A DNA stretch of 64,000 nt, taken from assembly GCA_032209605.1 (NCBI GenBank), contig JASFXZ010000004.1:32584401-32648400 (forward strand). Direction: 5' to 3'. A program made the translations under genes and the position numbers. Positions 1 through 11,306 of the stretch are shown here, one piece after another. A model generated the notes under the pieces. It was not told the origin of the DNA. It saw only the letters and a program-made list of their open reading frames with translations, and did not search any database. Positions within the stretch are counted from its first letter, which is position 1; every line of letters starts with the position of its first letter. The DNA comes from Mactromeris polynyma. Taxonomy: Eukaryota > Mollusca > Bivalvia > Venerida > Mactridae.

Positions 1-400
1 TCATTAATTACTGTATAATACATTTATTTGCTGGGAAACCACCTTTTTTTATTTAATCACTCATACATAATGGAATGTTCTGTATACAAATGATGTCGTC
101 TTAAGGCTACCATAGTTTGAAAGTTCCTTGGGGATCACTATAGCAGAATTTAATGTGTACATTTTTTTATTAATTTATTGAGTACTTTGTAACTTATTTT
201 GAATATTAAAGCATAAAAATTACAATGTATATGAGCTATTACTAGTTCTTTTCGCATTTTAGATGTATGTTATGTTTAAATACCTTTAATGCAAGACTGT
301 GGCCATTACTTTTTTAAAACATTTTCTGACATATTTATAAGCCAATGCAGTTTAATTCAATATTCGGCCAATTACAACATGTCTATGTATAAATTTTCAG

Positions 401-2908
401 ATCATCAGGGCTCTTAGTGAAACGGCAATAGTTGGCATATGTGGAGGAGTAGACATATTTGATTCGCACAGTGCTGGTAGGTCAAGACTCCTTATGTTAC
501 TATACCGTATTGTTCTATTTACAGATTATTACCATTAGTAAAAATTCATGAAATACTCGTTTATCGCGAGCTCTAATTAACGGTAATCAAAACTTGTTTT
601 TATTTAGAAAATACAATATTTAAAAAAAAAGTTAAATGTTGAAAAATAAGCCTCTAGTTGGCATAAAGGGTAATGTTTACTTAAAATTCAAACCAAATTG
701 TAGGGGAAATTTCTTATATGTTTAATCACTGTTTGATATAAAATATAAATACATGTAAATAAATACCATAAAATATGCTGCAGTTTAGTTGTAAATTAGC
801 AATTTTTATGAATAGGCAAATATTGAATATTGTACTACGTAGGTAACCGGCTGACAAAATTCTTTATTTATACCAGATGCCAAGACATCAAAATTTATCA
901 AGTGTTCAGCAATAAGTTTAAGCCATTATACATATAGATATTGAATGATAAAACATTTTTATAGATTGTTTTTCTGATTATGTTGATAGGTGAAGTAAAT
1001 GTAGCTGAAGCCGAAGGGCAATTGGTGGAAGAAATGCCAGATCTGGACGAAAGTAGTAAGTATTACTATGTACTGCCAAATTCAATGTCTTAATTCTAAG
1101 GACTGTACAGGTTTGATATGACATGATATAATTTAAATCATTGTCATCATGTACTAGCCATTGTTAGGGTGCTCACACAGTGTGTTGTTGATTGCTCACA
1201 AGTACTTTTGATTTAGACGTATTTGCTCCATAGTAAAAACATCCAGGTATTTTTTACCACTTGTCTATTGCTGTTTACTTTTTGCATCGGTTGTTTACAA
1301 AATATTGATCTTGATAGCATAAACTTATAAACGCTATTTTTCAGTTAAGAAGGGCAATAACTCTTTACCAAATTAACAAATATACATAGAGAGTTAAGCT
1401 ACATGTTCAGTACTGTTATTGGGGGTTTTTTTCAGATGAAACTGTACCAAGTCCAGTTATAGCAAGCACCTCAAACGAAGATCAATCACAAACAGGTACT
1501 CTATACTTATTCCTAAGTAACCAAGTAGATGTTTGTATTGTTGTGCAGATTTCATGTTAAAGTTATGTTTTTGCCTCATGTATTCAGCATGTAGTATCCA
1601 ATCTTCATCAAACTTCAAACATTGATAAAACATATAAAAATGAACAGATTTGTGCATGACCCATAACCCTATCGAGCTTAATCTTTGAATTAAAAACCTT
1701 TATTAAAGTACATCTTACTCCACCGTCAAAGTGAACAATCCAAATTTCATGCGGTTTCTGCATTTATCCCTTGTTATACATTTGATTGGCATTAACATGT
1801 ACATTGTACTAGCAGTTTTCTGAGAACAATCATTTTTCCGTTAAAAGTCTCAATGTATGCAATAAGGTTATATTATATTCAATTTATTGAAAGATTTAAT
1901 TGTCTGATTTCTAGTTTTTAAATACGTGCTAAAACTTGTTATAATTTTTCAGACTCAGTAAGCATTAGTGAAGGTAATAGACAATCAAAAAAAAGGAAAC
2001 GATCAAGTAAGTTTCTTAATGGCTACTAAATGTAATGTTCAATGTTGGAAATATTTAAAAAAAAAAGTTTCTTGTAAAAGTAAAGTACCGAGTTGAAGTC
2101 TACTTTCAGACTGAACTGGTCCGTTCAGCCCACTGTATATTTTTACTCCATGATCAATGAGTCACATGTTGGCACCGCTGTCGGCCAAGCTTGTGACCCT
2201 CGCAGGAAACCGTACATATAGTATTTATTCTTGCTATAAGAAAATTTACCAGTGGCGCATTTGGTGATCGAACCAGTGACCTCTCGATCCCAAAGCACGA
2301 GCCTTACATCTAGGCCACATTTTCATCATTTCTGACCTTGTTTACATTATCAAATGTCGGATAGCAATTTAGTGAGCTTAGTCTTTGCGTTAACAGGATC
2401 TCTGGTCTTGTCTTGTCAAGTTGTGGATATTGTAAGATGAAAAATATTACATCAGATGCATTTGTACATAGTTATGGATTTTTTGCTATTTTAGGCTACA
2501 ATTAAGCAGCATGGCTGTGATATTCATATTGATATAACATCTGTATTTACATCCATTCCACAGCCACGATCATGTAAAATGGTTGTAAATGTAATTGCAT
2601 ACAGTTTCACACCATAGGAAATTGTATCTTATAAATAAGACTCAAATATATATAGTTGTATAATTCATTGCATTTTTATTTCAGGTGAGTGTGAGTGTCA
2701 CAAGGAAATTTTATCCATCGAAAAACAACGTCTACAAATAGAACAGGAAAAGCTGCTGTTAAAAAAAGAAAAAAACAACATATTGAACTGTCAGCTTGTT
2801 CAAATGAAAAATGCCAATGATTTATTACAATCCATTGCCGCCAATATTTCATGCAGCTCAGAATCTTATCTTCAAGTGTCACCAGTCATAAAATTTCCAG
2901 AATTTTAA
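401..2908 (+). CDS. Myb/SANT-like Harbinger accessory protein, 3' part (5 exons, start outside window)
   Basis: Five exons join in one frame: 401-476, 990-1055, 1436-1495, 1953-2006 and 2685-2908 (stop TAA 2906-2908). Each internal border has AG/GT signals and the codon phase is kept across all four introns. The visible ~93 N-terminal residues are acidic and low in structure. They lead to a basic cluster, KKRKR, at the end of the fourth exon, probably a nuclear localisation signal. The last exon begins with a Cys-Glu-Cys-His motif, then about 40 residues of Lys/Glu/Gln/Leu-rich coiled coil. This acidic linker, basic patch and coiled coil resemble the C-terminal half of Myb/SANT-like proteins that accompany PIF/Harbinger transposases. 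The DNA-binding domain itself would lie before position 1, so the family call is an inference supported by the convergent HARBI1-like gene 366 bp downstream. A polyadenylation hexamer AATAAA lies at 2962-2967. Confidence 0.6.
2165..2335 (-). mobile_element. tRNA-derived SINE remnant in intron
   Basis: Read on the minus strand, this intronic stretch shows a tRNA-like head. A degenerate A-box follows TGGCCTAGATGTAAGG (about 2310-2326), and a B-box-like GGTTCGATCACC lies about 45 bases further on (near 2262-2275). It is followed by non-tRNA body sequence. A full cloverleaf cannot be drawn, so this is a retroposed SINE rather than a tRNA gene. Boundaries are approximate. Confidence 0.45.
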
Positions 2909-3273
2909 ATAATAATATATTGTACATTTCTATTTTTCTGTTTCGACTTTGGTATGTCGCAAATAAAATTTAACGCCTCTATATATATATTTTTGATAAT
3001 TAAATTTATGTTATTCCGCAAAAGACCAGAAAGCATGAAATAAATAACTATTACTGATATTCTAATAAAGAAATGAAATGATGAACATTATTGCATGTAT
3101 TGAACAACTTGCCTGTGATAGTATTGTTAACTTTTTTAAACTCATTGATATTGTTCATTTATTTATTCACCATGGTTGAATGTTAATATTAAACACATTT
3201 TGCGTTTTATTCATACAACAAATTTCATAATTACAACTGACTGTGATAAGTATTTTATTTAAATAATAATATG
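2909..3273. other. Short convergent intergenic region
   Basis: This 365-bp stretch lies between the convergent stop codons of the Myb-like and HARBI1-like genes. It holds the polyadenylation hexamers of both strands (AATAAA 2962-2967; TTTATT 3254-3259) and nothing else recognisable. Confidence 0.6.
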
Positions 3274-6200
3274 CTAAAAACGAGAAATTAAACGTTGACG
3301 AATGGCATTTCCCTGGGCATTTACTTCTCCAGCATATCTGTGGTTATTACCATCATCCTGGATGTTCAATATATCCGCAGGAGGAGCATAGCCATATTCA
3401 ATGCACATGTTGTGCAATCTCATGCAGGCTGTTGTAACCTCGGCTGACTTTCTTGGACCGAACGGTAGACAACCACCAGTTTTATGCAAGCATCTGTTAT
3501 AATACAAAATATAATGCTTGGTTTTTCAAAGTTATTTCAAATTGACACATTTAGGTATCATACAAAGGATCTATCAAACCTAGAGCATGTGTCCAACCCC
3601 TAGTGCACCCATCATCATTTCTTCTATTTTTCAACTATGTACCTAGTCTATATTACACAAGTCAAAAAACGTAATGAAGTCCTTGAAAAATTGTTTGATC
3701 CTTGAAAAGTACATGAAAATGGTATTTATATAAAATATCTACATATATGGTGCTCCGGTTTGGTGGAAACAGCTTGATTTTATTTAATAATTATTTGAAA
3801 ATCTGTATTACTATTAAGCATGTTAATATAAGGTTTATTTATTGACTAGGATGGTCTTAGACTTTTGTTGAAATATTTCTTTATAATCATACTGTTAGCA
3901 ATGACACCACATAACTTTACTGGTGATATTGCATACTCTTTATTATGGTGGCATATTTCTGCAAACTAAAAACCACAATAATAAATATTTATTTATGTTT
4001 TTTACTAAATACCGTAACAATATTTTGGAACATTTAGCTTGTAAACTATTAACAAATGGCAGTTGTAGGCACGAACATGCATTTTTTCTTGTTATATTTT
4101 ATCTAATTAAAAATTAACTAGTTACGGTAACTAGTTAACCAGATAATTAAATACTAAGTTATGTGGTTAACTAGTTATGTAACTAGTTAACCAGATAATT
4201 AACTAGATATTTAAGTGGTTATCAGTGGCAGAAATATGCCACCATACTTTACCACATAAATACCATGAGTTTAAATGTGAGTTTAAATAGTAGAACATTG
4301 TTCTCCAACACATATGATAATAAATCATGATGTTGTTAACAGTTGAAGAACATTTTCTTTAAATGAAATCATTTTCTATACCTAAATCTAGACTTCAATA
4401 GACCGAATGCCCTCTCAACAACCATCCTTGTTCTGGAATGTGCCAGGTTAAATCTTTCTTCCTGTTGGTTTGAAGGGTTTGGTTTCGGTGTTATCAGATA
4501 GCTCCTGTTTGGATAACCAGAATCTCCCACTAGCCAGCCGTGCAATCCATCCTCTAAAAATGGTTTCACTCCACAGTTCTGAAGAATAGTGGCATCATGA
4601 GTTGACCCTGGCCATTTTGCCACAACGTCCGTGAATCTTATGAAAAAAAGAACATAATACCTGTACAAGTACATACAGTTTAACCTTTCTAGAGCGGACC
4701 TACATAGAGCAATAACCTCTCTTAAGCAACATTATAATTTGTTTCCAGAAGTAACCCTTTACTATATATTTTACCTCTGAAGAGCAACAACCTCTGAAAA
4801 ACAACCAAATTTTGTTTTACCCAATGGGTGTTGCTCTAGAAAGTGTGTACTGTATTTCATTGCCTAACTATTGTTTACCAGTATATATGTATAGGGTATT
4901 GACATATAGCATTGACTGCCTGACTGTTGTAAACTAATATGAGTGATTTGCTTTTCTGCAAAAGTAAGAAATGTTAAAAGTACATGTAGCCTAAATATAT
5001 GTCTTAGACATTAATATAAATCAACACATTTTAGTCAATTAAGTAGGGTCAAAACTTAAGATTGCTATGCCATATGATAAAATTTGAGTATGTTGAAAAA
5101 CGGTGGCATTTTTCATGTCGTTGCTGTTGTTTGTTTCCATTAACACAATTACTTTTCTGTTACCTGATTGTTATCAAATTGTATGTTATGTAATGCTCAA
5201 AATTATTCAATTTTGCAGTTGGATATGTAAGTTAATAACTGTTTTTTACACTATGACTAGTAGGATGAAATAAATACATAACATTATATACATTTTGTCT
5301 GTGATACTGTCTTAATCAAGAAATTAGAAGAAATAGAGTTACTTACCTCAAATCCCAATTCACTATTGCCTGCACATTAAGTGAATGGAACCCTTTCCTA
5401 CAAACAAACAAGGGTTCATCTGCACCGGTTGGTGCAATGATGGGCACTAAAGTTCCATCTATAGCTCCTATGACATTTGGCACTGACGCTATTTTGAAAA
5501 AGTTGTGTTTTGTATTTCTAAATTCAACATTTGTTGTGGGGAATTTAATATTGTTTAAGTTTGCATTGATTGCAGTCACAACACTCGCAATACTTCTGCA
5601 AACAGAACTCCTTGACACCCCGTGTAAATCACCAAGCTCACTGAAAAAATTACCCTTTGCCAAGAAGCGCAAAGTGATCAGGGTCTGAAAAGAAATGAAA
5701 AAGTCAATTAACTAATTAACACATAATTAAAGCAAAACATGTTTTAATAAAAATGATACATGATAAATTAAAGCAATACATGTTTAATTAAAGCATAACA
5801 TGCTATTTATTATTCAAAATGTAGTACAGTAAAACCTCATTTGAAGACAAACTCAATAATAAAACCACCTCGAAATTGAGACCACTTTAATGTCTATTTT
5901 TACTGTTTAGTTATTGATTTAAACTCAATATTTCCTTTTAACCAGTTTGCCTTGGCAGAATTTTTACCAGTATAAACTGCTCTTTCACAAGCTATCAACT
6001 TCTCTGCATGTGGATAAATATCAATTTTTGGTCAAATTTTATGAAATAGTCATGATAAACTGCAACCAACAAGATTTGAATTAGTATTGCCGTATTACAA
6101 AGAAAATGAACGAATCACTCATATCTTCTAGCCAATTTATTTCATAGAATTGCTAGGACATCTAATGTAGTACAATATGTGAACATACATTCCAAAGTTC

Positions 6201-6881
6201 ATATGAAATGTCTCCTTTTTTGAAAATATTGAAATATTCACTTAATAATTCCTTTATTTGTTGTTGGTGTATATACAAAGTAATTATACAATGTACACAT
6301 TCCCTAAAAACAAATCTTGAAAAAGTAAATAAACAGCATACTGTAAAATCATTAATTTTCGTGGGGGATTTAATTTTGTGGATTTAGTGGTTTAGCTTAA
6401 CCACGAAATTAAATCCCAGACAAAATATTGAACCACGATATATGTATAAAAGGAATTGCAAAATCCACGAAATTACGTCCCCACGAAATAAGATTTTTCA
6501 TCAAAACCACGAAACGTATTTCAGTACGAAATTAATGCAGTACGAATGGTACCGTTACCAAGTATTTGTTTACATTGACACCGGTGCTAACAATAAAAAC
6601 ACCCTCGCTAATATTGGACGTCATAGGATGGTTCAATCAAACCAAAATATTGTTTTAAACGTGTATTGTACCTTGGTAGACGCATCCAAGGGATTACTTC
6701 TATTTGCCATAGGACTTATATCGTCCTTCACCAAGTCTATCAGGTCTAAAATACCTTCTCTTGGTAGACGGAAGCGCTCTACGACTTCCTGGTCACAGAA
6801 TTCATCTAATGGTCTTCTTCGCTCACGAAAAACGCGAACTCTTCGGTTTATTTGGCCTTGAAGCAGAAATACCGCAGCCAT
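3274..6881 (-). CDS. HARBI1-like PIF/Harbinger DDE nuclease, complete, 4 exons
   Basis: Minus-strand exons are 6672-6881 (ATG 6879-6881), 5347-5684, 4382-4636 and 3274-3493 (stop at 3274-3276). Donors and acceptors are canonical, phases 0, 2 and 2 agree, and the joined frame gives 340 residues, close to the usual size of HARBI1 proteins. Residues 1-70 carry the Arg-rich PLDEFCDQEV..RFRL start typical of the family. A helix-turn-helix (LHGVSRSSVCRSI) lies near residues 90-103. The catalytic triad is intact: Asp146 in GAIDGT, Asp221 in VGDSGY and Glu257 in VVERAFG. The WPGSTHDA block (191-198) is also present. Harbinger nucleases cut and move DNA together with a Myb-like partner, and such a partner gene converges on this one. 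All three introns contain MITE insertions while every exon is intact. It may be an autonomous transposon gene or a domesticated copy; the sequence alone does not decide. A TTTATT at 3254-3259 gives a minus-strand AATAAA. Confidence 0.88.
3944..4246. mobile_element. MITE/fold-back element, TATGGTGGCATATTTCTGC termini
   Basis: A 19-bp perfect inverted repeat, TATGGTGGCATATTTCTGC at 3944-3962 and its complement at 4228-4246, bounds a 303-bp insert in the third intron of the HARBI1-like gene. The right half is built of short palindromic words such as AACTAGTT and GATAATTAACTAG. The same left terminus and the same words recur at 11561-12020, so this is a repeated family. No coding capacity is seen. 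Confidence 0.75.
4674..4854. mobile_element. MITE with TACAGT..ACTGTA ends
   Basis: This 181-bp segment in HARBI1-like intron 2 starts TACAGTTTAACCTTTC and ends GTGTGTACTGTA. It holds internal words on the theme 'gagcaacaacctct' in both orientations. TA at each outer edge fits a TA target duplication, as in Tc1/mariner-type MITEs. It is related in terminal sequence to the TACAGTAAAACCT family found elsewhere in the window. Confidence 0.55.
5825..5915. mobile_element. Partial MITE of the TACAGTAAAACCTC family
   Basis: This copy begins TACAGTAAAACCTCAT and continues with 'aaaaccacct..aattgagaccac'. It matches the left part of the better preserved copies at 38767-38949, 53718-53882 and 55906-56084. 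The right half is lost or too diverged. It lies in intron 1 of the HARBI1-like gene. Confidence 0.55.
6339..6542. mobile_element. MITE with TACTGTAAAATCATTAATTT end
   Basis: This 204-bp insert in HARBI1-like intron 1 begins TACTGTAAAATCATTAATTT and ends ACGAAATTAATGCAGTA. The interior alternates 'ccacgaaatta' and 'taatttcgtgg' words in both orientations, so the RNA would fold back on itself. This structure is familiar from abundant TA-flanked MITEs in bivalve genomes; that family assignment is from memory. Confidence 0.65.
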
Positions 6882-7056
6882 TTTGTTTTATTTACGCAAG
6901 CTATACACCTGTCGTAGAGTTACGACGAAATCTACGAACTTTCTAAGAAAATACTTACGAAGTTCAGTTTAGTGAAACGCTCTTTTATGGCTACGATGTA
7001 CGTACGAAGAAATCTACGAAAAAAATGTTCGTACGAAGTTTAATGAAACGGGCCCC
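6882..7056 (-). promoter_or_regulatory. Upstream region and right terminal inverted repeat of the Harbinger unit
   Basis: Upstream of the HARBI1-like ATG the minus strand reads GGGGCCCGTTTCATTAAACT at its outer edge (7056 inward), followed by repeated 'cttcgta' and 'acgaa' words. GGGCCCGTTT-type ends are common on Harbinger elements and suggest this is the transposon's right end. The matching left end would be before position 1, so neither the terminal pair nor the 3-bp target duplication can be verified here. Confidence 0.5.
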
Positions 7057-7212
7057 AGGTCCTTATCTTTAAAGAAGGAAAATTTCACTATCACTGCTCT
7101 GGGACTACTCGTTCCTGATTTTAGCTTCTTCTATTCCAAGATCACTCTTGATGTATTCTCTCACCGTATCTTCTGTGTCATCCCAGGTTTCAGACACATT
7201 GACAACATCAAA

Positions 7213-7887
7213 ATGTACAAACTGTATGAACACATGCTGATGGTAATATTCCTGTTGTACACACCGTTTGTTGAAGGGATTATAAGGAGAGGAAACTGTG
7301 AACATGAACCTACCCAAGACGGACAAATATTCAGTGGCATCTTTATAGAAGATCTAGGCAGTGTGAGAAGTAGTTCTGAATGCTCTGTTAGATGTGGACA
7401 TGCAATGACTGCAATGGTTTTGCTTAAAACAAAATGGAACGACTTTGTCGTCTGCATGATGCTGTTTATCTTACAAATGGTGCAGATGCTCATGGGTGGC
7501 GTTATTATTCATATGAACACTGTCCGAACAGCCCTGACTTTTTCTGTGATGGGGAAACAAAATCATGCTATTGTTTGGTACGTGTCTCGTGTGTATTTGA
7601 TGAAGCACGTCAAAACTGTGAGCTGATGAATGGTCGTCTGGTTGTGTTCGATTCAATGGTAACTGGTCAATCCACCAGACCGAATATTTATCGGCCTCCG
7701 TCGTGTTTCGAATGTATTGCAGTGGGTGAGCGGAGCTTCGCTTGTTGCTTCGAACTGGGATACCGCCTGTTCATCGAGTCCGGATTGCGTTGTGTCAATG
7801 CCATCACATCATGTGTGGCATTCAGTTCCTTGCTCTAAAAGCTATTACTCAGACGCTTTCCTTAGCTTAATGTCATCGAAATACTGA
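7213..7887 (+). pseudogene. Intronless apple/C-type lectin-like pseudogene with two frameshifts
   Basis: The reading starts at ATG 7213 with a hydrophobic signal-like segment (residues 4-19). A Cys-containing region follows (NCEHEP.., SSECSVRCGHAM), like a PAN/apple domain. The frame shifts between about 7405 and 7434 to a frame carrying ERLCRLHDAVY, a Cys-rich stretch, and FDEARQNCELMNGRLVVFDS, a typical entry to a C-type lectin domain. It shifts back between about 7652 and 7666, then reads IFIGLRR, LQWVSG, NWDTACSSSPDCV and ends TGA 7885-7887. The WVSG and paired Cys pattern is the usual C-terminal half of a lectin domain. No intron interrupts it, so a processed copy is possible, though no poly(A) tail is seen. 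The alternative is a working gene with assembly errors. Any protein would be secreted and sugar-binding. Confidence 0.7.
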
Positions 7888-9782
7888 TTTTACCTATATT
7901 TGGTACCGCCTTTAAATCAATCAGTTTCTTTTAATTACATGTGTTGTAACAAAAGTAGCGTATATTGCTTCATACCAGTATTAGATACTCTAGACAAAGT
8001 ATTCTAAAAAACATTGAACAAACATTGAAAATAAGAAATGAGCTCATTTGACGTGCTTCAGTGTCTAAAATAGAGACAGACTACACTAGAATTGGAATCA
8101 CACTGAACGATGCCATTTGTTATCGCAGAAACAAACGAAATCATTGAACTTACCCAGGATGAAGTCGAATTGCTTTTTTTGCGCCATGTCAATGACGGAT
8201 GTAAACATTGTATGCAGAAGGTTGACTTCGTTTTAACAGCGTTTAAGTTGTATGCGGTTGTCAGTTGGCCTCATCCAACACTGTTTTATTCTATATGGAT
8301 GGAACATAAATGACGCTTTTTCATTGGTTCAAGTACAAGGAAGAACATTCGGTTTATCCACGAATTCACGTCCTCCGGACAGTTACACTTGAGCCGTACA
8401 AACTGAACTGTCAAGCCGGTCTCAGTGAGCGTGTGTAATTATGTATGCTTTGATGCTAATGCTATTTATGGTATTTACATATCGAGTCTATTACTGTACT
8501 TGATACAGCTTTCACCAAGAAGCTTAGAATCAAAGACCTAAATAAATGCATTAATTCATTAAGATGATACTCATTTTAAGATACATGTATTGCTCTGTGT
8601 CAGACAATGCTCATTTTAGTTCCACTTGTAGCTCTGTGTAAACACCGTATTTTGGTGCATCAGCGTTCTACATGCGATTGACGTCTGTATGTTTGGGATT
8701 TGTCGTGCGGGTAATTTCTGAATTACGTTGTTCGTTTTATTTGCGTGAGATTATGCTTAGTGTGAAGTTGGGTGTAGTGTGGCTGTGCACTTGATACGAG
8801 GTATTTGCTATGGGAAGTTTTTATTCATGTTTGTGAAACCGCTGTGGTGTTTTTGCTACTGATTGTTCCATGGTGGTAATCTTATATTCACTTATCATGC
8901 ATGTTTTTGTCGTGTAGTTCTTTGCATTGTAATTGTGTATTTGCATGTGTGTATTTCCATGTCTACTTGTGATTTTTGGGTAACTATTTCCTGTTCGACA
9001 TCAATGCTATAAAAGACATTGATTGTGAGTGGTTATCAATAGTTTAAATTTGATAACTGTAAAATACATAAGACAGTGCCTCTCCACATAGACCTCCGGG
9101 AAAACAACAGTCCATAAATCATAAGGCATTTGAGGAGGTGCAAGCGTATATACGTAAGGGAATAGGGCGCAATGAATGATAACCATAAGGGAAATATGTT
9201 GAGAATAAAAAAATATATATCTCCATACATAGTTTGAGGAGCAATTTAGAAGTAATAAGGAAATCAATAAATGTAAATAGAGAATCTCTGTACAGTTATA
9301 TATTATGAACTGCTGCACGGCAAACCCTGTATTCATGACCAAACAATCCATTTCAGGGTTTTTACATTTTCTTACAGATATACTTTTTTAATTTTCATTC
9401 AATTCCAAAAGTATTAAAACCGGCGCCATCTTTTCTTTATAACAATTCAAATATTAAGAACAAGATACAAAAGTAAGCTACAAAATGATGACGTCGCATC
9501 AGAATATACAAAATTCTTAAAACAGATTCTGCTCTTCAAATTGAAAAAAGAATGCAATAATTACACAAACCTAATCGACTGTATCGACACACATGCTTAT
9601 ACACACAGGAATCTCAGCCACACAAGAACACAGTTTTTGTATACTTTTGGGGATATATTTACCATAACATTATCACTATAAGCGCCATGTTCCAAAACTA
9701 TCAACGACATTGAATATATAAAACTTGAACTTCCATGTGGTTTGAATATATTTCCAATGACATGTGAATGTAAAATGTCAGT
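7888..9782. other. Intergenic, no recognised feature
   Basis: AT-rich sequence with only short open frames of ordinary composition. A 67-codon frame from 8110 has no recognisable domain. No structured repeat was found by eye. Confidence 0.5.
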
Positions 9783-10904
9783 TTAATTCGCTGAGCTTCT
9801 GGTTTGGTACATATTCACAACCTCAGACCATAACTTTCGTATGTTCTGTGGAATATTCAACCTGGGCATAATAGCCAAGTACTTACATTCACCTTTCCTT
9901 TTCTTATAACATTTCATTGGCATTTTATCTCCCCAGATCACATCCGATCCGTATTCCAACGAATTATATGTTATTGACTTCACTTTACCCGACACAAGAC
10001 CGTACATAAACACATCGTCGATCCAAAAGAACTCCGTTGTCAATGACGCATTGTAGAGTTCTGGAATGACGTCATTGGAAATCACCACGGTAAACCCTTG
10101 ACAAAAGTCTGGATAGCGGGTCTTACCTTTGAACATGAGCGTGTCCACGTACCACTTAGATTTTTTATTTCGATATATGACTGGTTTATGTAAACGGCGG
10201 CATGATATCTGTCTTGGTGTTTTCAAAAATTGAGGTAGAAAATCTTTCAAAAACTTGAATGTATTTAACATGATATCGTCGTCTACTTTCAATATCACTT
10301 TAACATTTCTACATCTTTCAGTTAACCATTTATACCCCAGTATAGCTTTATACGTGAGATTCTTGTAATCATCAATAAAATCACCTTGTAAAATATCTCC
10401 ATAATGATGAAATTCTTTCTGCAAACTGGCTTGCAGGCTGGTGTTCGTGACCTGTCCTAACACAAAGAGCACCTTTAACGGTTCTAAATCAGGAAAGTAA
10501 GAATTATTCGTCCAAGTTGATCTGATTGCTTGTCTTTTATCCACGTTTAATGGGGCACTGTGAACAATTACCATCAGTTTTAAATCCGGTGTCGATGAAC
10601 ATAAAGTCGCATCTTCCAGCACGTAATTGAAATTTGGATGCAGAGATTTGTTGGCAGTTGTCATGAAATTGGGATGCAGAGATTTGTTGACAGTTGTCAT
10701 GAAATTCGGATGCAGAGATGTGTTGGCGTAGGTCATAAAGTTTTGCTTAAGTCCTTCTGTGGTTCTCATAGACTGGGGGACGATATCTACATCTTTGTGA
10801 GTGATCCATGCAGATAAAATAAATGCCACAAGCAACATGATACAAACACGAAATATCACAGATCGCCAACGACAACACTTCCGTGTGCATAGTTCACTTT
10901 TCAT
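9783..10904 (-). CDS. Beta-1,3-galactosyltransferase-like protein (GT31), single exon
   Basis: A 373-codon intact frame runs on the minus strand. Residues 1-15 are basic and cytosolic, 16-33 form one membrane anchor, and 50-100 are a stem; this is the type II layout of Golgi glycosyltransferases. The GT31 catalytic domain follows with KRQAIRSTW (123-131), KVDDDI (206-211, the metal-binding DxD) and WIDDVFMYG (294-302). The family transfers galactose or N-acetylglucosamine from UDP-sugars in beta-1,3 linkage, with Mn2+ bound at DxD. Acceptor specificity cannot be read from sequence. The stem has three tandem 12-residue units (55-90, NFMT..N.SLHP), each with an N-x-S sequon. The first Met is chosen because it precedes the anchor directly. 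Single-exon coding is usual for this family. Upstream sequence to 11297 shows no clear TATA box. Confidence 0.92.
   Translation of the reverse strand: MKSELCTRKCCRWRSVIFRVCIMLLVAFILSAWITHKDVDIVPQSMRTTEGLKQNFMTYANTSLHPNFMTTVNKSLHPNFMTTANKSLHPNFNYVLEDATLCSSTPDLKLMVIVHSAPLNVDKRQAIRSTWTNNSYFPDLEPLKVLFVLGQVTNTSLQASLQKEFHHYGDILQGDFIDDYKNLTYKAILGYKWLTERCRNVKVILKVDDDIMLNTFKFLKDFLPQFLKTPRQISCRRLHKPVIYRNKKSKWYVDTLMFKGKTRYPDFCQGFTVVISNDVIPELYNASLTTEFFWIDDVFMYGLVSGKVKSITYNSLEYGSDVIWGDKMPMKCYKKRKGECKYLAIMPRLNIPQNIRKLWSEVVNMYQTRSSAN
10626..10740 (-). repeat. 36-bp in-frame tandem repeat in the transferase stem
   Basis: About three copies of a 36-bp unit, seen on the + strand as 'ggatgcagagatttgttg' words at regular spacing, encode the 12-residue stem repeat. 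Because 36 is divisible by three, copy-number change would keep the frame and add or remove one predicted N-glycosylation site per unit. Confidence 0.85.
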
Positions 10905-11298
10905 AATAAATTATGCCGACGAGTTGTTTAAATCCAACTCAAGCTAGCTGTGACTGCTTTCTTGGAGATCAGTCGTATAAACAGAGCAATTTAGTTCTCT
11001 CAACACGTGGCTGTCAACACATATCTGTAAAAATGAGTTATATTCAAATTTATATATATGATTCATAAGATAACACAAGAGATAATTTTAACTTATGACC
11101 TTAAATTAGGAAAACTAAACAAATCGATTTACTTGTACATTAATATAAACCTTTTTATATTATCGTTCGCGAAATAAGTTATAACGGCTAATTGGAATCA
11201 CTCTCGATGGCTGCTTCCTATGTTACTAGCCAGCACAAGGGTAAGTTTATGCCTAATTAAGGGATTGTAAAGGAAGAGGTTCATCTTCGAGTAAGGCG
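10905..11298. other. Upstream flank of the galactosyltransferase gene
   Basis: AT-rich flank that should contain the promoter and any 5' untranslated exon of the minus-strand gene. No confident TATA box, initiator or splice site could be assigned. Confidence 0.4.
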
Positions 11299-11306
11299 GT
11301 CGGATC

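Noticed and set aside
2676..2882. Minus-strand 68-codon frame
   Set aside because: It is the antisense shadow of the last exon of the Myb-like gene, which has splice and frame support.
8110..8313. 67-codon frame between the lectin pseudogene and the transferase
   Set aside because: No recognisable domain, no supporting splice or promoter signals, and length near chance expectation.
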